DNA from: Comamonadaceae bacterium
GTDB taxonomy: Bacteria; Pseudomonadota; Gammaproteobacteria; Burkholderiales; Burkholderiaceae
DNA: 6,779 nt
Assembly (NCBI GenBank): GCA_947455875.1
Contig: CANGSD010000066.1
Coordinates: 1-6,779 of the forward strand
Direction of reading: 5' to 3'
Shown: positions 5,516-6,779 of the stretch, in pieces
How positions within the stretch are numbered: position 1 is the stretch's first letter
Layout: each line of letters starts with the position of its first letter
Position numbers and translations under genes: made by a program
The notes under the pieces: model-generated
The model's database searches: none
Seen by the model: the letters and a program-made list of their open reading frames with translations, nothing else
What the model was told of the DNA's origin: nothing

Positions 5516-5529
5516 GTCGTCTTGCCCCT

Positions 5530-6345
5530 TCAGTGCGACGTGCCCAGATACGCGCGGATCACTTCCGGGTTGTTGCGCACCTCGTCGGGCGTGCCATCGC
5601 CGATCTTCTTGCCGTAATCGAGCACCACCACACGGTCAGAGATGTCCATGACCACACCCATGTCGTGTTCGATCAAGACCACCGTGGTTCCGAATTCTTC
5701 GTTGACATCAAGGATGAAGCGGCACATGTCCTGCTTTTCCTCCATGTTCATGCCGTCCATGGGTTCGTCCAGCAGCAGCACCTGCGGCTCCATCGCCAGG
5801 GCACGGACCAGGTCGACGCGCTTTTGCAGTCCGTAGGGCATCTGACCCACCGCGGTCTTGCGAAAAGCCTGGATCTCCAGAAAGTCGATGATCCGCTCGA
5901 CGTATTCGCGATGACGGATCTCCTCGCGCTCGGCCGGGCCGATACGCAGAGCCTGCAAAAACAGATTGCTTTTGATCTTCAGGTTGCGCCCGGACATGAT
6001 GTTGTCCAGGACGCTCATGCCCTTGAACAAGGCCAGGTTCTGGAAGGTGCGGGCGATGCCCATCTCGGCCACCTGGCGCGAGTTCATGTGGCGAAAGTGC
6101 TGGCCACGGAAAGTGATCTCGCCTTGCTGAGGCTGGTAGACGCCGTTGATGCAATTGAGCATGGAGGACTTGCCAGCGCCGTTGGGGCCGATGATCGCGC
6201 GGATCTCGTGCTCACGGACATCGAAGGAGATCCCGGTCAGGGCCTTGACCCCGCCAAACGCCAGCGAAATATTCTGGACTTCCATGATCACCTGACCCGC
6301 GCGGCGTGCGGTGCCCGGGTCGGTCGGTTCAGTCAACGTATTCAT
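5530..6345 (-). CDS. livG: LivG-type ABC transporter ATP-binding protein
   Basis: A 271-residue ATPase. Motifs: Walker A GPNGAGKS (53-60), Q-loop Gln102 (FQNLALF), a signature region reading PYGLQKR (170-176) in place of LSGGQ, Walker B VLLLDEP (189-195), and H-loop His227 in LIEHD. The altered signature with 'YGLQ' and the 'GMN' after Walker B are characteristic of LivG proteins, so they are not defects. A ~20-residue polar N-terminal extension precedes the first beta strand (MEVQNISLAFGGVKAL from 21). An internal Met21 is an alternative start, but ATG 6345 overlaps the upstream stop as ATGA and has GAAGG seven bases upstream. That supports the longer form and translational coupling to the acyl-CoA synthetase. 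It powers import together with LivF. Confidence 0.95.
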   Translation of the reverse strand: MNTLTEPTDPGTARRAGQVIMEVQNISLAFGGVKALTGISFDVREHEIRAIIGPNGAGKSSMLNCINGVYQPQQGEITFRGQHFRHMNSRQVAEMGIARTFQNLALFKGMSVLDNIMSGRNLKIKSNLFLQALRIGPAEREEIRHREYVERIIDFLEIQAFRKTAVGQMPYGLQKRVDLVRALAMEPQVLLLDEPMDGMNMEEKQDMCRFILDVNEEFGTTVVLIEHDMGVVMDISDRVVVLDYGKKIGDGTPDEVRNNPEVIRAYLGTSH

Positions 6346-6779
6346 GCGGCGGCCTTCACGGGTGCATAGGTGCGGGTGTCGACGATCTTGAGCGTGGCGC
6401 TCACGCTGCCGGTGCGGCCGTCCTCGAACTTCACCTGGGTCTCGATGAACTGCTCGGTCTTGCCGCCGTAGAGGGCGTCCATCAGCACACCGTACTTGTC
6501 GGCGATGAAGCCGCGGCGGACCTTGTTGGTACGTGTGAGCTCGCCATCGTCAGCATCAAGCTCCTTGTGCAAGACCATGAAACGGTGAATCTGCGAGCCG
6601 GCCAGGCGCTCGTCGGCGGCCAGGTCGGCGTTGACCTTCTCGACGCACTCGCGGATCAACTCGTAGACCTCGGGCTTGCCGGCCAGGTCGGTGTAGCCGG
6701 CGTAGGGCAGGTTGCGCCGCTCGGCCCAATTGCCCACTGCATCGAAATCGATGTTGATCAAGGCGCAGACCTTGTCGCG
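6342..6779 (-). CDS. AMP-dependent long-chain acyl-CoA synthetase-type enzyme, C-terminal fragment (cut by window end)
   Basis: Seen: the frame is open from the right edge (beginning RDKVCALINIDF) to a TGA at 6344-6342, giving 145 residues; the true start is outside. The fragment is the mobile C-terminal subdomain of an adenylate-forming ligase. The A10-like segment ELTRTNKVRRGFI carries the probable catalytic lysine at fragment residue 86, and LPYAGYTDLAGKPEVYELI is typical of the long-chain (FadD15/AMP-binding) group. About 50 residues follow the A10 lysine, forming a tail with EDGRTGSVSATLKIVDTRTY. Family reaction: carboxylate + ATP + CoA gives acyl-CoA + AMP + pyrophosphate, in the cytoplasm. 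The stop overlaps the livG start by four bases, so the ligase and importer are co-translated. This is strong evidence that the transported compound, or a product, is activated to a CoA ester. Chain length or aromatic specificity cannot be read. Confidence 0.9.
   Translation of the reverse strand, partial: RDKVCALINIDFDAVGNWAERRNLPYAGYTDLAGKPEVYELIRECVEKVNADLAADERLAGSQIHRFMVLHKELDADDGELTRTNKVRRGFIADKYGVLMDALYGGKTEQFIETQVKFEDGRTGSVSATLKIVDTRTYAPVKAAA

Noticed and set aside
5820..5842. Non-canonical ABC signature of LivG (PYGLQ instead of LSGGQ) as a sign of an inactive ATPase
   Set aside because: The 'YGLQ' form is normal in LivG proteins, and Walker A, Walker B and H-loop are all intact.
5494..6369. 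Plus-strand open frame (291 codons) opposite livG
   Set aside because: It has low-complexity, His/Asp/Val-rich content typical of antisense shadows, while the minus strand encodes a complete ATPase with all motifs in order.

Overview
The window comes from a GC-rich proteobacterium (roughly 60% GC by eye). It is most likely a betaproteobacterium of the order Burkholderiales, possibly a Comamonadaceae-type organism. I infer this from codon usage, from the protein wording of the ABC transporter and ligases, and from the gene order. No marker gene here fixes the taxon.

Layout. From right to left on the minus strand runs one operon-like block. It starts with the C-terminal 145 residues of an AMP-forming long-chain acyl-CoA synthetase-type enzyme (6342-6779, cut by the window end). 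Next come a LivG-type ATPase (5530-6345), a LivH-type permease (4586-5515), a LivM-type permease (3412-4488), a periplasmic type-1 solute-binding protein (1998-3332) and a LivF-type ATPase (1071-1880). A Crp/Fnr-family regulator is on the plus strand (364-1050). It converges on livF with a 20-nt gap and diverges from a second CoA ligase, of the phenylacetate-CoA ligase (PaaK-like) family, of which only the first 77 codons are present (1-233, minus strand). All larger spaces between genes are described: a 130-nt divergent regulatory region (234-363) and three intra-operon gaps of 97, 79 and 117 nt, each containing inverted repeats. No gene-free stretch exceeds 300 nt. I saw no tRNA, rRNA, CRISPR array or insertion sequence.

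How the parts fit. The five transporter genes form a complete HAAT-type (branched-chain amino acid-like) ABC importer: binding protein, two permeases, two ATPases. A CoA ligase on each side suggests that the imported compound is a carboxylic acid (aromatic or fatty type) converted to a CoA thioester on arrival, not leucine, isoleucine or valine. This is inference from context; the substrate cannot be read from the sequence. The Crp/Fnr protein is the obvious candidate local regulator. It lacks the FNR cysteine cluster and the usual cAMP-contact serine/threonine, so its signal is unknown.

The least expected structures are non-coding. Three consecutive perfect stem-loops fill almost the whole gap between the binding-protein gene and livF. 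A long AT-rich hairpin overlaps the livH stop codon. Two short perfect palindromes lie between the divergent regulator and ligase genes. Overall this looks like a catabolic uptake locus of known families with interesting post-transcriptional architecture; I do not see evidence for a wholly new system.
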